A stretch of 64,000 bases of DNA from Calliopum simillimum (taxonomy: Eukaryota; Arthropoda; Insecta; Diptera; Lauxaniidae). The position numbers and the translations under genes were made by a program. Shown one piece after another: positions 23,554 to 35,900 of this stretch (the stretch's first letter is position 1; every line of letters starts with the position of its first letter). A model generated the notes under the pieces. The model saw nothing but the letters and a program-made list of their open reading frames with translations, ran no database searches and was not told where the DNA came from. The stretch lies in the NCBI GenBank assembly GCA_951812925.1, contig OX638369.1, positions 1,674,001-1,738,000 on the forward strand, given 5' to 3'.

Positions 23554-23890
23554 ACGCCTCCAAATTATTCAGCTGTATTACGAAAATCAGCGTTCTGTGA
23601 GAAATGTTTTTCGTGCACTTCGAACAATTATTGGCAATACCATCTGCAAATTCGAGTCTCGGTATACGTTACTAGATGATACGCGACCAGATAAACAACA
23701 TCCAGGTATCCAGGTATGGCTGAAGAGCATGACCAATCAAATCGACGCCACGCGTGAAGCTGAACAGAACATAACCGTCAATGGCGAGCGCTATCTCACC
23801 AAGATAACGGATTTTTTGTTGTTGAAGCCCGTGATGTCGGCGACGATTTCTTTCAGCAAGACGGTCACAGTTGCAAAAATCATAACTTCT
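23531..23890 (+). pseudogene. Relic of a Tc1/mariner-superfamily (DUF4817 N-terminus) transposase
   Basis: The frame reads QTVQRLQIIQLYYENQRSVR then NVFRALRTI, the N-terminal helix-turn-helix typical of DUF4817-type fly transposases. It then jumps to ITVNGERYLTKITDFLLL, which belongs far downstream in the DDE domain, so the middle is deleted. In another phase just after (about 23831-23872) the bases read DVGDDFFQQDGHSC, matching the second-Asp motif (FQQDGA-C) of the family, so a frameshift is also present. It cannot make an active enzyme. Confidence 0.7.
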
Positions 23891-24154
23891 GAAGCATTTA
23901 AGATATCTAAGTTATGTTTTCGGCTATGGATAGAAAATTACGACTCCAAATTTCGATTAGTTTGTGTTATAGGGTGAGTTACAATGTATTCTTAAAGTTC
24001 GATTTTCTGAAAATTACATACATTGTGTTAGGAAAGTCCCGTAACGGTCAAATATTTTAAAAGCTGAACGTTAAATCAAAAAATAACAACACATATGTCC
24101 AATGATTATAAGAGATCTATTCAACGATACTACTCCTGATCACATATCTTTTTT

Positions 24155-24560
24155 TCACGGGGTCGGGGTGTGGTCAACTTCAAAATTTTAAATGAAAACA
24201 CCCAATTTTTTACGGATTTTAACTTATTGTAAAAAATACGATAATTTTGTCAAAAACATTTTTCCTTATTCAGCCTTTATGGCGCTGTAATCGACAAAAA
24301 CAAAATTAGAAATACAAATTTTTGTACCATAAATTTCGCGAAATAATCCAAAGGATTCTCCATAAAATTGGCTCTAAAACATAAAGTTGCATATAAAAGC
24401 AAGCGCTTTTCGGAGTACAAGCTAAAAGATGAACAGAAATTAGTTGTATAGCATATCTTTACTAAAAGTGAGGATTTTTTTAAACTCAACACAAAGCTTA
24501 AAAACAACGAAAAATTAATAAAAAATAAAAGCAATTGAAAAAGTTTTTTTTTTTTTTGTT
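24155..24560 (-). repeat. Dispersed repeat, copy 1
   Basis: On the minus strand this resembles 49870-50160 on the plus strand over about 280 bp (shared blocks: TTTTATGGAGAA, GTACAAAATTTGT, TTTTGTCGATTACAGCGCCAT, GACAAAATTATCGTATTTTT). It is an unclassified non-coding repeat. Confidence 0.6.
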
Positions 24561-25600
24561 ATGTATTAAGTTTTATAAGACAAGACCAATAATGATTTTA
24601 GTGAAAGAAATAATCACCTTTCTTTAATCGTTTGCCTAAGTATTCAACCTTTATATGAAAATTTTTCTAAAAAATTTAATTTTTTCGCTAACTTCAAAAT
24701 ATATTTAACTTTGAGAGGCTGTAGAAACCAAACCACTAGCCCGAATGCGTTAAAATTTTTAAATTCTTTGGCTTCTAACATTTCTCTATTTGATGCTAAT
24801 TGCTTGTATAAGATACCCACTCCAAAATTGATTTTTGCAATGTCTTTGCGTAAAATGAGCCATTAACCATTAAATTTTATCAAAATATTGTACTATAAAA
24901 TAAATATGAACATAAAGTATTTTACATAAGCAGTCGTTTCACAATATCAGTTGGCGAAGATGTCTACGAACAAAGTCATATTTCAACACAATTATTTTCT
25001 GACTGGAAAAATTTGTTGGCTCAAGTTTAGTAAATTGATTAACTATTTTGTTAAGGTCAGCAACTGTGTCAAAGCGATTCTGTCGATAATGTATCTAAAT
25101 TGTCTACATATGCTGTTACACTCAGAGACAGCATTTTCAAAAGTGAAACTTCTGCACTTCGATTAGCCCTAAAATGCTCGGTAAAAGGATGACATAAAAA
25201 AGATGCATTTTTTATTTACGCCATAGAATGCCAATGCAATTTCCAACTTTCTTAGCTTAAGTTTTAATATTAATAGTTTAAGGCAACACAGTGCATTGTA
25301 AACGAGTTTAAAAAAATTTTACAACAACAAATATTCGTTCTACAGGATGTCACTCAATAAATGGTCAAAATACACGTAAACTCAACACTGCAGCCAACGC
25401 TACAGAAACGTGTTGGAATAAAGTGAAACACTACAACAAAATACAAGCTACAACAGAACGAAATTAAAACACAAAAAAAAAAACAAAAAAAAAAACTACG
25501 ATAAAATAAACAGCAGAAAATTTTCAATTCAACATGAAAATCTGACGAAAAAATTACAAAAACAACAAAAAAGAAAACATAAAAAAAAAATTGCGCTTAA
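24561..25600. other. Non-coding, nothing recognised
   Basis: Low-complexity AT-rich sequence. The short frames have no motifs. Confidence 0.4.
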
Positions 25601-26754
25601 ACCACGAAAACGTTTACACATCATAACCGCGAATGCAGACGGCAAAGCGAAAAAGTGACAGCGATACGATGAGCAAGCGAGAGAGCATCATGGGTGCCGA
25701 CATTTTTAATTGAAGATGAATTATTACAAGCGACGACGACGACGGCACTGGCGATGAGTGGTCGTTACCTCAGCCAGAAGCAGCAAAGAAGATGAGAAGA
25801 ACAACAAAAAAACAACAACATTCATGCAAAACATGGGTGGCTAGGAAGCAACATGATTCCCAACCCACTACTCAAGGCGGCGTTCATATATCTTGACTGC
25901 TCACACTACTCTTGGCAGCCGCACAGGGCGCTCTTTGCTTGAAAGCGTAAAAATAAAACTCAAATTTCAGAAAAATTCGAATTGGATCTTTTTCCATTTC
26001 CCATTTGTATCTGATTGATACTTGTTAAAAGTATCTCAAAGTATGAGTATCTTTTGAGTTTGTTTGCTATTGCGCTTTCTCTTGCGACTACTGGCATCGG
26101 TGCATCCTTTTCTAGCATATTGCCACCAATTCAATTCCAATTCATTTTTTCGCTTTTTCCCACTAATGCGTACAATGTATCCGCCAGATATCAGATACAA
26201 GTTACCGCTGCCTTGTCACCGCACGACAGACTGGTTTTTCATTTGTTACTGTTGCCGTTGTTGTTGTTGGCGGTGTTGAAAATTTGTTCGTTTTGCTTCA
26301 AAGTTGTTTCGCCTGTCTACAACAATTCAGTTCGTCGTCGTTTGCTTTGCGTTGCGCACACGATTCTCCGTTTTTGCCGTGCATTTTGTGTATCTTTGAG
26401 AACCCCGCTTTGTATCTGTGTTGGTTTTGGGTGACTTCGAATTAACGTCGGCAGACTAAAAAACAAAATTCAGCAAAAGAAATTGCTTTTTTTCGTATGT
26501 AAATATTTTTACAAAAGTGCTTCACATCGAAACCAAAAAAAAAAAAAAAAAAGAATAACAACAAAACATGAAAGCTCATTAAAAGCAAATCAAAGAATTC
26601 GAGCTTGAAAAGTGATCACACCTCGCTGTTGTTGCAAGTTATCGTCGGCGAATGTTTTTTTTTTTTTTTTGCTTAAAAATCAGTTCGAAAAAATTGCAGC
26701 AAAATTAATTTTTTACACAACAACAACATTAATAAAAACAACAACAACGCAAAA
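25600..26754 (+). promoter_or_regulatory. Probable promoter and 5' leader region of the T-box gene
   Basis: This stretch is richer in G+C and in CAACAA/CGACGACG-type short repeats than its surroundings, as is common in leaders of fly developmental genes, and no dispersed repeat was noticed in it. It ends with CAACAACGCAAAA directly before the start codon. I could not fix a transcription start: an initiator-like TCAGTTC near 26326 has no convincing TATA or downstream element. The open frame at 26015-26434 is hydrophobic and Cys/Leu-rich without motifs and is probably chance. Confidence 0.35.
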
Positions 26755-26944
26755 ATGCTTGTTGGTTCTCATCCGTATCTATGCAATGCTGGTGGTGGTG
26801 TCGTTTTGCCCACACAGAGCAGTGCAACAACAACAACAACAACATCCAGCAAATCAGCCGCCGGTGTTGCAACAGATTTTTCCATTGCAGCAATAATGGC
26901 ACGTGAGGATGCATCAAGTCGGGAATCATCATTGAGAAGTGCAA
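26755..26944 (+). CDS. mid: T-box gene coding exon 1
   Basis: Encodes residues 1-63 plus one base. The ATG has a good fly start context (CAAAA before ATG), and the frame upstream reaches a stop at 26674 with no other ATG. It contains a Thr run (25-30) and the eh1-like FSIAAIMA. The donor is AA|GTAAGT at 26945. Reading past the donor gives a short tail that ends at 26976, so splicing here is needed to reach the acidic region. Confidence 0.85.
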
Positions 26945-29900
26945 GTAAGTTGAGACTTGGAAGAAAAAAACAATAAATAAAATTGACCCCAAATCACTTA
27001 ATCATAAAACACAAAGAATGGAATGGAATAGATGTGGATAAAAAATCCGATATAAAATCACATCAAAAATCTAATCAAACGCATATTAACCTTGAGGAAT
27101 CAATTCCCGATAGCATAGCTTAGTAACAACAATGTCTGAAGTATTGGATTAAGGCCCCAGAGAAGCAACTTTCAGTTTCAAAAGCTATTTAACAGCCCCT
27201 GGATGCATTTATTCAAACTTTTTTTTTTTATTGTCAATAAATAATATTGAATTGATTGAATTATTAGTAAATATACTATCCATATCGATATATACAACGT
27301 AACTAAAGTTATCAACTTTTTACGGCACAATGTTTTTCACTAAAATATACTTAGGCTATAACTTAAAAAATAGCTCCCAGCCCTTAAGAGTTTCAAGCTT
27401 GAGCTACCAGAATTTAACACAAAGTGGAGTCTAATGTGCAGACTTCGAAAAATACTGTTTCGCAAAAAGTTGATAACTTGGGTTACCAACTCATACGTTG
27501 GATGAATCGATATCTTAGTGAATAGTAGTTCTTTGTTCCATATTTTCCGTAAAAATAAGTTTTCAAACAAGATTAATTTAGAAGTGCCTGCTCTTTTAAC
27601 AAATAGAACTAATTTCTATATTATTCTTTTAATTTTCGTAAATTGGGTTGATGGACATCTGTGTTAATATATAAACTTGGTTAAAAGGCCCTTCACGAGA
27701 CCTTAACTACAAATATTCCAAAATCTCAGGCAGCTGCGCATATTAAAAATTTACAGAAATAAATAATTTAAGAACAACTTCGTAAACTACGCTAAAGTCT
27801 TTGGTTATTTGCTTTATCTGTATTTACTTTTGATATACCATAGATTTTTGTGCAGAAATTCCTAAAAATACATCTAGTGCATAAAGGCTTAAACCTTAGG
27901 CAAGATATGCATTAATTTAAAGAAAATTTAAACCAGTTTTTTCGTTCTGCAGTTGATAAAAGTGTTTGTTAACAAGAGTCTTGTTCGAAAAAATAGTGAA
28001 AATAATAAAAGGAAACTCAGACTTTATTGTGGTTAGAGATTTTCGAAAATTAGAAATCCACAAACCAACAAAAAAGAACTGTGAGCTTCTTTGCAATAAT
28101 GATTTTTCTTCTTTAAAGTTCCATTATTTTCTATCAATGTGCAATACACTATTTAACTAATTTTTCAAAAACAATTCTGGTTAATTGTTTCGAAAACTCA
28201 ATAGGCGTTATAACTTTTGTGCAAAATTTGAATACATGCGCAAAGTGAGTCCTCTTAAATCCAATTGCCTAGATACATATCTCTGGGTAAGTGCAGTAGT
28301 AAAGGTGCTGATGTTATCAGTTTCATACTTTTTTTAATTATGTTTGGTTACCTTCGTCAAAAAAGGCGCCATTTTTTGATTCTAAGACGGTCTGGTCTTT
28401 ATATATCATATTTTCAAAGTCATACTTATCCAACTTCTACAAACATTATCTTTTTGCAGTTATCTTGTATATACGTGTATATGTATCTGCATATTAACAT
28501 ATTGGAGTATTAAGTTAGGGCAATTAATTGGAAGAACATTAGAAAAAATCATTTTGTCGTGGCTATTTGGAACTTAAAAAGTGAGAAACGCTTCTTTTTG
28601 CTTATCGAATGGAACACGACAAGTTTTCAAAGTAAAAAAAAATGGCGTTAAACTTTGCATTCGATTTATCAAGTCACTTTAACATCAGAGATATTTTCCA
28701 AATAAAAAAATCATTATTAGAATTAGAGAACTCGAGGACTGTTGCACAGTTAGGTTGATCTTTTGATAAGCAACTTAAAAAAGAGCCTACGGTTCAAATG
28801 GGATTTCGTTCCTGTTGTGTTCACTTTCAGAATCAAAAAGTTTTACTCGCTTTCTATATTTAAGATCTGAAATGTATTATGTGAAAAGGTTTGTACAATA
28901 AGATGGCCAGTACGTGGTCGTTAATCGATTTTAAATGTCGATTTTTCAAGTTTTTTTTTATCGGTTAGTTAAAATTATTCTATGGAAGCTTGGCTTGAAT
29001 TTTAACCGATCAAGCCTATTTTTAATCACAGACAGCATACTAGTGTTGTTGTTAATTGTACCAAATTTCATGCATTTGGCATTATTCGTTTAGCAGTAGT
29101 CTTAATTTTGATGCAGATTCACGATTCCATCATCGAAATGCGAGAAAAAGGCATTTCACAGCAACCCTAATGTACTTATATAGACAATTTTTAGAGCTAA
29201 GTCCAACTCAAAATCGTATCAGGAGGAGAGCGCAAGAGGGGTGAATCTCTACGGACGCCATGTCGCAGTTTGAAGTCCAGAATTAAAGTTCAACATCATA
29301 ATAATAATGAACTACATACGTACATATATGTTTGTAGAGCCCGTAATGAGCAAAGTTATCTTGGTCTTGGACCAAGACGCTTCAAATTTTACCATTTATA
29401 GTTAATAGGGGTGTCGCGCTCCTTTTGAACATAAAATCATCTCTCAATATCGAATTTGGCATTTTAAAAATGTTCAAATGTTTAACATACGTACTCCATA
29501 CTCTTTAGAAATCTTTCCAAGACCAAAACCCAGACTAATATCTAGTGCCCAAGATCAAGACTCAATATCAAAACCAAGACTCAATGTGCAAGACCAAGAG
29601 CCTTGAGTTATCTTTGAAGGGAGGTAACCGAAAAGTGTTTCGTATCCATCCACATTTGTGACGCTTGATCACGTTTACTGTGGGCATCTGGTTGCTCTTG
29701 ATTTTAAGTAGACGCTTGAGGGGGCTGAGGCTACCAAATTTTGAGTATGTATCTAAAGCATTTATTAATACGATGACAAAACTTTGTCAACCTTTTTTTA
29801 CTATGTTAGAAATAGAGTTCGGTTTTGAATTATATACCATTTAAAAGCTTTTTATGTGTAGATTTGCAGAAAGTAAAATTTATTTTAACATGTTGCTTTT

Positions 29901-32900
29901 AAGTCAGCCAAAGCTAAATACAAATTTTTCAATAATAACAACAACAAAATACGCAGGGCTGAAAATAAGGATGAAGCACAAAGAGAAAGACAACTAGCAA
30001 GGGTGTTATCTTTGGCCTGGCCAAACATTAAATATCCATCACTGCAGCAATTTCAAAATTTTTCTTGTACGGGAGGTGCCACGATCTCTTATTCGAGTTT
30101 GCCTAGTTTTTGGTCAGAGCTTAGATTTACTCTTTTAAGTATCTGGGTGAAATTTAGTTGGATTATTTCAAAAAGCTATTTCAGTACAGCAGTTTGAAAT
30201 TTTTGCTTTTATGGGAGGTGCCAGGACATCTTATTCGAGTTCACCTACTTTTTGTTCATAGCTTGCACTTACCGTCTTTAGTATTTATGTGTATTTTGGT
30301 TATATTGCCATAAAAAATACTCCTAAAGTTGCATGTTGAATATTATATGGGTAATAGGCGTGTGCGTTGACCGATTTCACTCATTTTCAATACGATGAGC
30401 TAACTTTGACGAAGGAGGCAGTGTAGCAAAATTCATCTTGCTCCCAAAAAATATTAAAATGACTTCAACGGACGGACAGACATTCTGACAGACATCCAGA
30501 CAGACAAATGAACATGGCTATATCGACTCAGGAGGTGACTCTGATCAAGAATATATTACTTACTTTTCCATAACTGCCACGCCTCTTTCTCTGCGTTACA
30601 AATGGAAGGACAAAGTTAATATACCCTGGGTGAAGGGTATAAAAACTATGCAGTGACCTCATACTTTTTTGTTTTATTTACGTTTTGCTTTACATCGTAC
30701 CAGGTGATAACTGAGCTATTCAATTTTGTACCAAATAGCAAATAAAGTACTAATAGTGTCCAAAAAGTACCAAAGTTAATTTTCGGGTGATGCTTTATAA
30801 TAATAATAACTTTGTCATTATCTGATCTTTATAAAAAAAAACATTTTTAACCACCCATATAAGTATGTATGTAGGTACTTAACATATAAGTAGGTACTTA
30901 AGTATATTTTCAAAGGCATAGGTATTAAAGTTAAATCCCAATACAACTCAGTGTTAGTATTTACTACTATATTGTTCAAATGAACTTATTGCAAAACATA
31001 AACAACTTTACAAGAAACTTCAAATATGCAAAATCAGCGAAACTATTGGTGATTACTTTAACACAACTCAGACATTTGTTTAAAACGCATTCCAAAAAAC
31101 AAAACAAAAAAAAAGTCTGTATGAAGTCTGGTGCTGTCAGCAGGAATGTTTCAGCAACATGTTGCGACATCAAACTTGATTTAGAATACGACGAAACTGA
31201 CAAGCAACGTAAAGAAACAAAATAATAATTACACATTTTATTGAAATGCATTAATTTGCATATCATTAACGCCCCGACAATAGACGCAGCGTTTAATTGT
31301 TGTTGTTGTTGTATTTGTTGTTTTAGTTGTTGTTGTAGTCTAACTAATTATTAATTATTTCTAATTCTATTTTACTCATGTTTTTTGTTGTTTTTGCTAT
31401 ATTATTTTTATTTTTTTGTTTAAATTTTTTCACACATCCGCTGATTTTGCTAGCCCAGCGTGGTATCTTTAAAATCTTTACAAACTGCCAGACGTACAGA
31501 CAGACACACAGACTGACAGACAAACTGACTGTAATGTTAAGCTTTGTTATTGTTAAATGCAGCTTTCGTTTACTTAATACAAATTAATTCATATAAAAAA
31601 AATTAAAAAATTTATACAAAGTTCAAGATACAACAAATAATCTAATAAACTAACTACAACAACAACAGCAACCAAACGCTATGCTAATGACTTCAACGAT
31701 GTGTTTTTTAGTTAATTTTATTAATTTTATTACCAACATCAACATCACTTTGGCCAAAAGCGACAGAAGCCAAAAGCAAACAAATCAACAGCAAAAATGA
31801 ATAAAACTTGAACACAACACCAACAAGTGTACGTAAATATGTACGTATATATGTATGTAGTTATATATATATTCGCTGTACAATTCAAAGCTCTCTATTA
31901 ACTAATGTTTTAATCAAAAAATTCAAACAAAATTTAATATGAAATATTTCCACCACACAATACAAAATGTTAATTTCATTCGAATGATAAAAAACTGATG
32001 ATAAAAAAGAAAAATTTAAAATTGAAATGTGTCAAAACTTGTTATCAATTTGCGTTATTTTTCGCGGCATAAATTACAGAAATTCGAATTTTATGACTTT
32101 TCTAATTAAGCGTTGATTGTTTGTTGAATGCCTTTGATCGTTAAATGCAGCCATAATTAGCGTTTAATTTATCTATTGAATTTAAAAAAAAAAAAATAAA
32201 ATATATCGATCTTGGGTCTCCAATTCCAAAAGCAAATGAGTGCAGTGGCTAGTGCCACCATCCATTTCCTCTGACATAAAATATTTACTAATGTGACAGA
32301 AACAACACTTTCGCATTAATTTGTGTTTTTATTTCATTAATAAAAAAAAACAGTAGTGAACACACATTTCGGTGAGATATCCAAATTTCAAATTGTGCTA
32401 GCGAATTTGTGAGCTTTGATTTTTTTCCATTTAGAGGTCACGCAACGTCGATTTATGCAAAATCTCGGCTTGATGCGGTTTTTATTTCAATACGTTATCA
32501 AAAATGCTCGGAATGCGTCGTGATTTCGGCTACCCTTTTTTCTAAAATCCATAGTCCTACTCTGGCACTTTTTTTAGACAAAATATGTTAACAGATAATT
32601 TTGCAGGTCTTCTAAGAGAAGTAAAATCACTCTAGGGGAGATGTGTTTACCTTGGTCCGCTTTTCAGTTTTTTCAATGTGCTGGACTTTCCAAAAAAGTT
32701 TCTTTAGTTTTTTGATTAAGTTATATTTCTACAATGCTTGCAGCATCAAATGACGTGACAATGATGTTTCTATGTCTTACCATTGAGTAGAAATATTACT
32801 TTTTCCTATGCAATCTCAAACGGTCCAAGGTACACCATGCAACTGTACTTTGGACTATTAAAAATAAAAGAGAATACATTGTATATAGGAAATGAATTAC

Positions 32901-35900
32901 GAAAGAACAAAAAAGTGCATTTAGTGAAAAACAGTTAATTAAACAAAAATTTTGCAAATAAATACATTAATCACATAAATAATAATAATAATATAATATT
33001 GAGAGGCGATTATGGCTTCCTGGTTGCCCGTCAAAAAAGGCTCGCTGGTCAATAAGCATAGGTCCAAGGTACACATAGACAGCATGTTTTAAAAACTGTC
33101 AACACCCATAACATATATCAATGAAAATACACCTAAAACACACTAAAAGCTTAAAACAATAACTAAACTTCCTTCCTGATGTTGTAAAACTGAAATATTT
33201 CAAGTAAGTTTCTCACAAAACGTTTCGTACTCCAATAACAAATTTTTACACACAAAAAACACCTTTTCCGTCACTTTTTTTTGACGGTCTGAAGTCTACT
33301 AATAGCCGTGTTTTTTTTTTGACACGTATATACAATTGTGGATACCTTCAAATTGCGATAACTTTTGAACGGTGAGTCGTACGATAAAAAGTCCAAGGGT
33401 CTTTTTCAAGGAGAACCACATGCTCTACAAATAATTTTAATCTTTTGTAAAAAAAAAAATAATTATTTAGAAGTTATTTAAAAAAAAGTGATTTTTTGCC
33501 ATTTATCGGCGCTAACCAGTTTATAAAATACCTCCTTAAAAATAAATTTTTTTAAATATAAAATGAAAGAGAACGTGATTCTCCATAAAAAAGTTTCTTA
33601 GAGTTCTATTGTGTGACTTACTGTTCATGAGTTATCGCAATTTGAAGGTATCCACAATTGTATATACGCGTCAAAAAAAACACGGCTAATATGAGTCACC
33701 AGTATGAGCGGAAAATTCCATAGAAGAACATTATCGTACACGTGCAACTGTTGAGTGGCAACCGACACTCGGACCGAGGTACACTCGGACCAAGGTTCAC
33801 ACATCTCCCCTACTACATGAAATGCAACGTCTGTCTGTCTGTGTACCCATAACTCGAGAACCATTCGTTCGATTTGCATTATTTTTTCTTTCCTTCATTA
33901 ATATTTTGCATGGCAAGGTTCTATTATACATTTTATTTCGAAATACCCCCGGCTTCATCCGGGTTCTTAAAAAATCCCTTAATTCAAATATCAGTTATCC
34001 ATCGCCCAGAATATTAAACTAGTAAGGGTGTAACCTTTGGTCTGGCCAAAAATTAAATACCCTATACTGCAGTATTTTTAAAATTTTGTTTGTATGGGAG
34101 GTGCCACGCCCTCTTGTCCAAGTTCTCCCAGTTTTTGCTCAGAGCTTGCATTTATAATTCTTAATGTCTGAGTGAAATCATTGGATTATCTCAAAAAACA
34201 TTTTCAGTATAGCGTTTTGATCTTTTGCTTATATGGATGTTGACAAGCCCTCTTGTCCGATTTCACCCAGTTTTTTCCCGGAGCTTGCGCTTACAAATCG
34301 TAGTATTTATGTGTATTTCGATTGGATTGTCGTGAAAAATACTCCTAAAGTTCCATTTTGAATATATTTTTTGTATTGGTGGTAGGCGTGTCCTTTGACC
34401 GGTTTCACTCATTTTCAATCCCACAAGCTAGCTTTGATGACGAAGGCTATGTACTAAATTTCATTGAATTATCTTGCTCAGTTTTCCCAGAAAATGTACT
34501 TCCACGCACACCCAGCCAGACAGACGGACATGGCTATATCGACTCAGGAGGTGACGCTGTAGTAATTTTTGATGTATCAAGGTTGATTCCGTATCCGGTC
34601 CTAAAATAACTGTATCTCATTTATTTTTGAGATATTTTAAGTTCATAATGCTAAAAGAGATTTTTGCTATATTCGAAGCTATATTACAAGACAAGTTTAT
34701 TTTAAGCTATGAAACGAAGTATGCTGGCTTAAAGTTTCTTTTCAAAACTCAATTTTAATTATATCGATATCTTTTTTTCTCCGAGATATATCCTAAAAAA
34801 AGTGCAAAAACACATGTTTTTTTTTTAAGTTTACGATATTGTGAAGGAAAAAAGAGGTATTGACACAACTTAAATTGAGAAAGACTATAGCTTTCAATGG
34901 CCATACCAGGTTTAATAGCATAAAATACCCTTGTCTTGCTATATCGCTTCGAAAATCGTGTTTTAGCACTTTTAAATTAACATATCTCAAAAATCTTACG
35001 AGATATAGCAAGTTTGAGACCGGATTCCAAATCAGCATCGAAATCTTGGTCTTGATAATTTTTTGAGACCAAGACCCTGACAAAGACGGTGATATAATTT
35101 CAAGACCAAGGTATAGACTGCTATGGTCTTGGTCATCTTCTTGGTCGTGATGATCATCAAGACCAAGACTGCGTTTCAGTCTTGATAATTTATAGTAAAT
35201 AGGTGTATCACGCCCCTTCAAGTATTAAATCATCTCTCAATTCGGCATCTTAAAAATCCAACTGCTTTGTTAAAATAAGACTTGGAAATTTTTATTACTC
35301 AACAATCTTTAGAAATTTTTCCAAGACTTTGACCTAGATCGAGACCAAGACTTAATGCCCAAAATCAAGACTATGACCATTGTCCAAGATCAAGACTAAT
35401 ATTAAGAGTGCTATGGCTTAGTCTGGGTTTGTTAATCACTAATTTTGGTTTCCATACTCTCCCTTATTATAGAATTTATTTAAACCAAATTGTTCAAGAC
35501 ACAGATATTTCGAGCCCGAACCACCAAAAAATTTGAATTTGAAGAAACCTTCCGCTGTAAAATTTTAGTTCTTGTTGGCAATTGGGGCTCGATATATTTT
35601 ATTTTTGCTTCTACTTTTCGTACTATTTAAAAATTTTGGATGTGTGCAAACAATTTTCGGAAAGAGTTAAAAATCCAAAATGTTTTTTAAGAACACATTT
35701 TACATATTTTATTATTTAGTTTTTTGCTAATTACATTCTTCAATCTTTATCAACCGCACAGGTCCAATATCCGTTGAGGATGAAGTTGACGTTGATGTCG
35801 TCGATTGTAGTGACTCTGAAGAACCACCAAGCAAATCGCGTCGTCTAACCAGCAACAACAATAACAACAACAACAACAACACAAATAGTGGTAATCATCA

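Larger units (their letters stand above)
26945..35761 (+). other. Intron 1 of the T-box gene (8.8 kb)
   Basis: Runs from GTAAGT to a CACAG acceptor. It contains several repeats (listed separately at 28.9, 29.3, 30.0, 32.6, 33.3, 34.0 and 35.0 kb). Stretches 26945-28890 and 30660-32400 show no element I can define; the latter has CAACAACAA-type and CAGACAGACA-type simple sequence (31265-31345, 31490-31530). Long first introns of fly developmental genes often hold enhancers, but I cannot point to one. Confidence 0.75.

Noticed and set aside
24277..24534. Shared peptide KFVFLIL.LSITAP with 49936-50124 as a conserved protein
   Set aside because: The whole 280-bp repeat is similar at the DNA level, including parts out of frame, so the shared peptide is not independent evidence.
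26015..26434. 139-codon ORF before the T-box gene as a separate protein
   Set aside because: Cys/Leu/Phe-rich with no motif, in the probable leader; looks like chance.
26945..26976. Unspliced end of T-box exon 1 (KLRLGRKKQ stop)
   Set aside because: A strong GTAAGT donor and the matching phase with exon 2 give a continuous Tbx20-type protein, so this is intron read-through.
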